Source: JANNMJ01 sp031397815
Lineage (GTDB): Bacteria; Bacteroidota; Bacteroidia; Cytophagales; Hymenobacteraceae
DNA length: 6,840 nt
Reading direction: 5' to 3'
Assembly (NCBI GenBank): GCA_031397815.1
Contig: JANNMJ010000186.1
Location: 1-6,840 of the forward strand
This document shows, one piece after another, positions 6,091-6,840 of this stretch. The notes under the pieces were generated by a model. That model had not been told where the DNA came from and did no database searches. It saw only the letters and a list, made by a program, of their open reading frames with translations. Position numbers and translations under genes: made by a program. The first letter of the stretch is position 1. Every line of letters starts with the position of its first letter.

Positions 6091-6150
6091 GCGTAGGGAC
6101 GCCTATTGGCGTCCAACTCAGACCGTGGACGCCAATAGGCGTCCCTACGC
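6091..6150. repeat. Perfect 25-bp inverted repeat (REP-like)
   Basis: 6091-6115, starting GCGTAGGGACGCC, is the exact reverse complement of 6126-6150, with a 10-nt loop ACTCAGACCG. Each arm also holds its own small palindrome, GACGCC-TATT-GGCGTC on the left and the matching form on the right. It sits between the glnN terminator and the end of the TPR gene, 15 nt from that gene's stop codon. It has no T tract, so it looks like a dispersed repeat rather than a second terminator. Similar GTAGGGACGCC-type palindromes are, as I recall, common in intergenic DNA of Bacteroidota and other phyla. Confidence 0.8.
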
Positions 6151-6165
6151 ACGTACTATTCGCCC

Positions 6166-6498
6166 CTAATCTTCATCCTCATAATCCAGCCCCTGAAACT
6201 TCAGAAAAGCGCCCTGCAGCTCAGAGGCGGCGTGGTGCTGGCCTTGCTTGCGGGCTTCCACCAAGCCGGTCCGGTACACGGTTTCGGCTTCCTCGCGGCG
6301 GCCTAGCTCGGTGAGCAGGGCGGCGGCGTGGTAATAGGTGCCGACGTAACCGGGGTGGTCGCGCAGGAGCTGGTCGTAGTATTTCCAGGCCTCTGCAGTG
6401 TCCCCGACGGCCCGGTATTCGGTGGCGAGCGCGTAGAGCGTGAAGGCGTCGGAAGGGTCATCGGCGAGGAAGGCGAGGAGCTGCGGGAGGCGTGACAT
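6166..6498 (-). CDS. Small tetratricopeptide-repeat protein
   Basis: A 110-residue soluble protein of unknown specific role, made almost wholly of TPR helices that usually hold protein partners together. Two repeats can be seen. The first is about 17-50 (DAFTLYALATEYRAVGDTAE, then AWKYYDQLLRDHP), with the Ala/Tyr/Gly/Ala and closing Pro pattern. The second is about 51-84 (YVGTYYHAAALLTELGRREE, then AETVYRTGLVEA). A partial helix follows and the protein ends in the acidic tail DYEDED. MSRLPQLLAFLADDP at 6498 is chosen as start; the frame continues 23 codons upstream to 6567, but that part (GRVDGFRTAVASETF) does not look like a TPR or a signal peptide. There is no signal peptide or membrane segment. 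It is convergent with glnN and divergent from etfB. Comparable short TPR proteins occur in Hymenobacter-type genomes, as I recall. It could be a scaffold or a regulator; nothing here decides. Confidence 0.8.
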   Translation of the reverse strand: MSRLPQLLAFLADDPSDAFTLYALATEYRAVGDTAEAWKYYDQLLRDHPGYVGTYYHAAALLTELGRREEAETVYRTGLVEARKQGQHHAASELQGAFLKFQGLDYEDED

Positions 6499-6571
6499 CA
6501 AATAGGAGGGAGGAAGTTGGAAGGTTTCGGACGCAACGGCGGTTCTGAACCCGTCGACCCGGCCCAATAAA

Positions 6572-6634
6572 GGCCCGAAAAGGCAAAAAGGTATGCAAGC
6601 ATAACAAACGCCTGCCGTATCTTTCGGGCCGAAA
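6572..6634. promoter_or_regulatory. Palindromic operator-like region between the TPR gene and etfB
   Basis: GGCCCGAAA (6572-6580) is the exact reverse complement of TTTCGGGCC (6622-6630), 41 nt apart. Between them is the short palindrome TATGC-AA-GCATA (6592-6603). The right arm also belongs to TTTCGG-G-CCGAAA (6622-6634). TATCTTTC at 6618-6625 matches seven of eight positions of the -7 consensus on the plus strand but lacks a TTG at the right distance. On the minus strand TTTG, 19 nt and TGCCTTTT give a weak candidate for the TPR gene. The cluster of symmetric sites in a divergent promoter region suggests a regulator site or sites; which gene it serves is unknown. Confidence 0.4.
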
Positions 6635-6731
6635 GTACGCGTGAGTCGAAACCTCAGGGGCTACCTGTGGGTTTTCGGCCACCCAAAAGCACTATTCCGC
6701 CATTAACCCCCCCCCACGGTACGTCCCACAG

Positions 6732-6840
6732 ATGAAATTCCTGGTTTGCATCTCTAACGTTCCCGATACCACCGCCAAAATCACCTTCTCGCCCGACGGG
6801 AAGGAGTTCAACAAGGCCGGTGTACAGTTCGTCATCAACC
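6732..6840 (+). CDS. etfB: Electron transfer flavoprotein subunit beta, N-terminal part
   Basis: Only the first 36 codons are inside the window; the gene continues past the right edge. The start MKFLVCISNVPDT is typical of EtfB/FixA proteins of Bacteroidota. It is followed by TAKITFSPDGKEFNKAG and VQFVIN, matching the segment that precedes the conserved NPYDE region of the family. EtfB pairs with EtfA to carry electrons, via FAD and a structural AMP, from acyl-CoA and other dehydrogenases to the quinone pool. etfA is expected downstream but cannot be seen. The ATG lies 17 nt after a run of nine C (6707-6715); no clear Shine-Dalgarno sequence is visible. It is divergent from the TPR gene, with 233 nt between the starts. 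Confidence 0.92.
   Translation, partial: MKFLVCISNVPDTTAKITFSPDGKEFNKAGVQFVIN

Noticed and set aside
6091..6150. CRISPR-like or second terminator interpretation of the inverted repeat
   Set aside because: There is only one copy, no spacer series and no T tract; a dispersed palindromic repeat explains it better.
6036..6314. 92-codon plus-strand open frame after glnN
   Set aside because: It starts inside the terminator hairpin, runs through the 25-bp inverted repeat and ends antisense to the TPR gene.

Overview
The window looks like chromosomal DNA from a high-GC member of the Bacteroidota, most likely a Hymenobacter-like Cytophagales bacterium. Three observations support this: a type III glutamine synthetase of about 730 residues, an EtfB N-terminus of the Bacteroidota type, and promoter elements that fit the Bacteroidota consensus TTG-N17-23-TAnnTTTG rather than a sigma-70 -35/-10 pair. 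Ribosome binding sites are poor, which also fits. The genus is inference from recalled family resemblance; no search was run.

Layout. Positions 1-420 hold no supportable gene and are packed with inverted repeats: an element of about 217 bp with 27-bp imperfect terminal inverted repeats and an AT-rich core, abutting a large nested palindrome at 204-402. A second repeat unit (about 431-520) lies just upstream of a secreted M28-family (carboxypeptidase Q-like) zinc peptidase (+, 586-2046). Convergent to it is a YfiT/BstA-type DinB-fold metal protein (-, 2175-2696). Divergent from that is a family 2 glycosyltransferase (+, 2827-3570). A structured 172-bp intergenic region then leads into the type III glutamine synthetase (+, 3743-5929). 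Its 3' flank carries a short 9-nt-period degenerate repeat, a strong hairpin terminator and a perfect 25-bp inverted repeat. A small TPR protein (-, 6166-6498) is convergent to it. The window ends in the first 36 codons of etfB (+, 6732 onward), divergent from the TPR gene.

Functionally these are ordinary accessory and housekeeping genes: peptide turnover at the envelope, thiol/metal chemistry, sugar transfer, ammonium assimilation and electron transfer. No operon or multi-gene system is evident, since most neighbours are convergent, divergent or separated by promoter-like DNA. No defence system, CRISPR array, tRNA, rRNA or transposase was found. The most interesting DNA is non-coding: the repeat block at 1-520, the glnN leader with mutually exclusive pairings, the palindromes in the TPR/etfB divergent region, and the repeat pair behind glnN.
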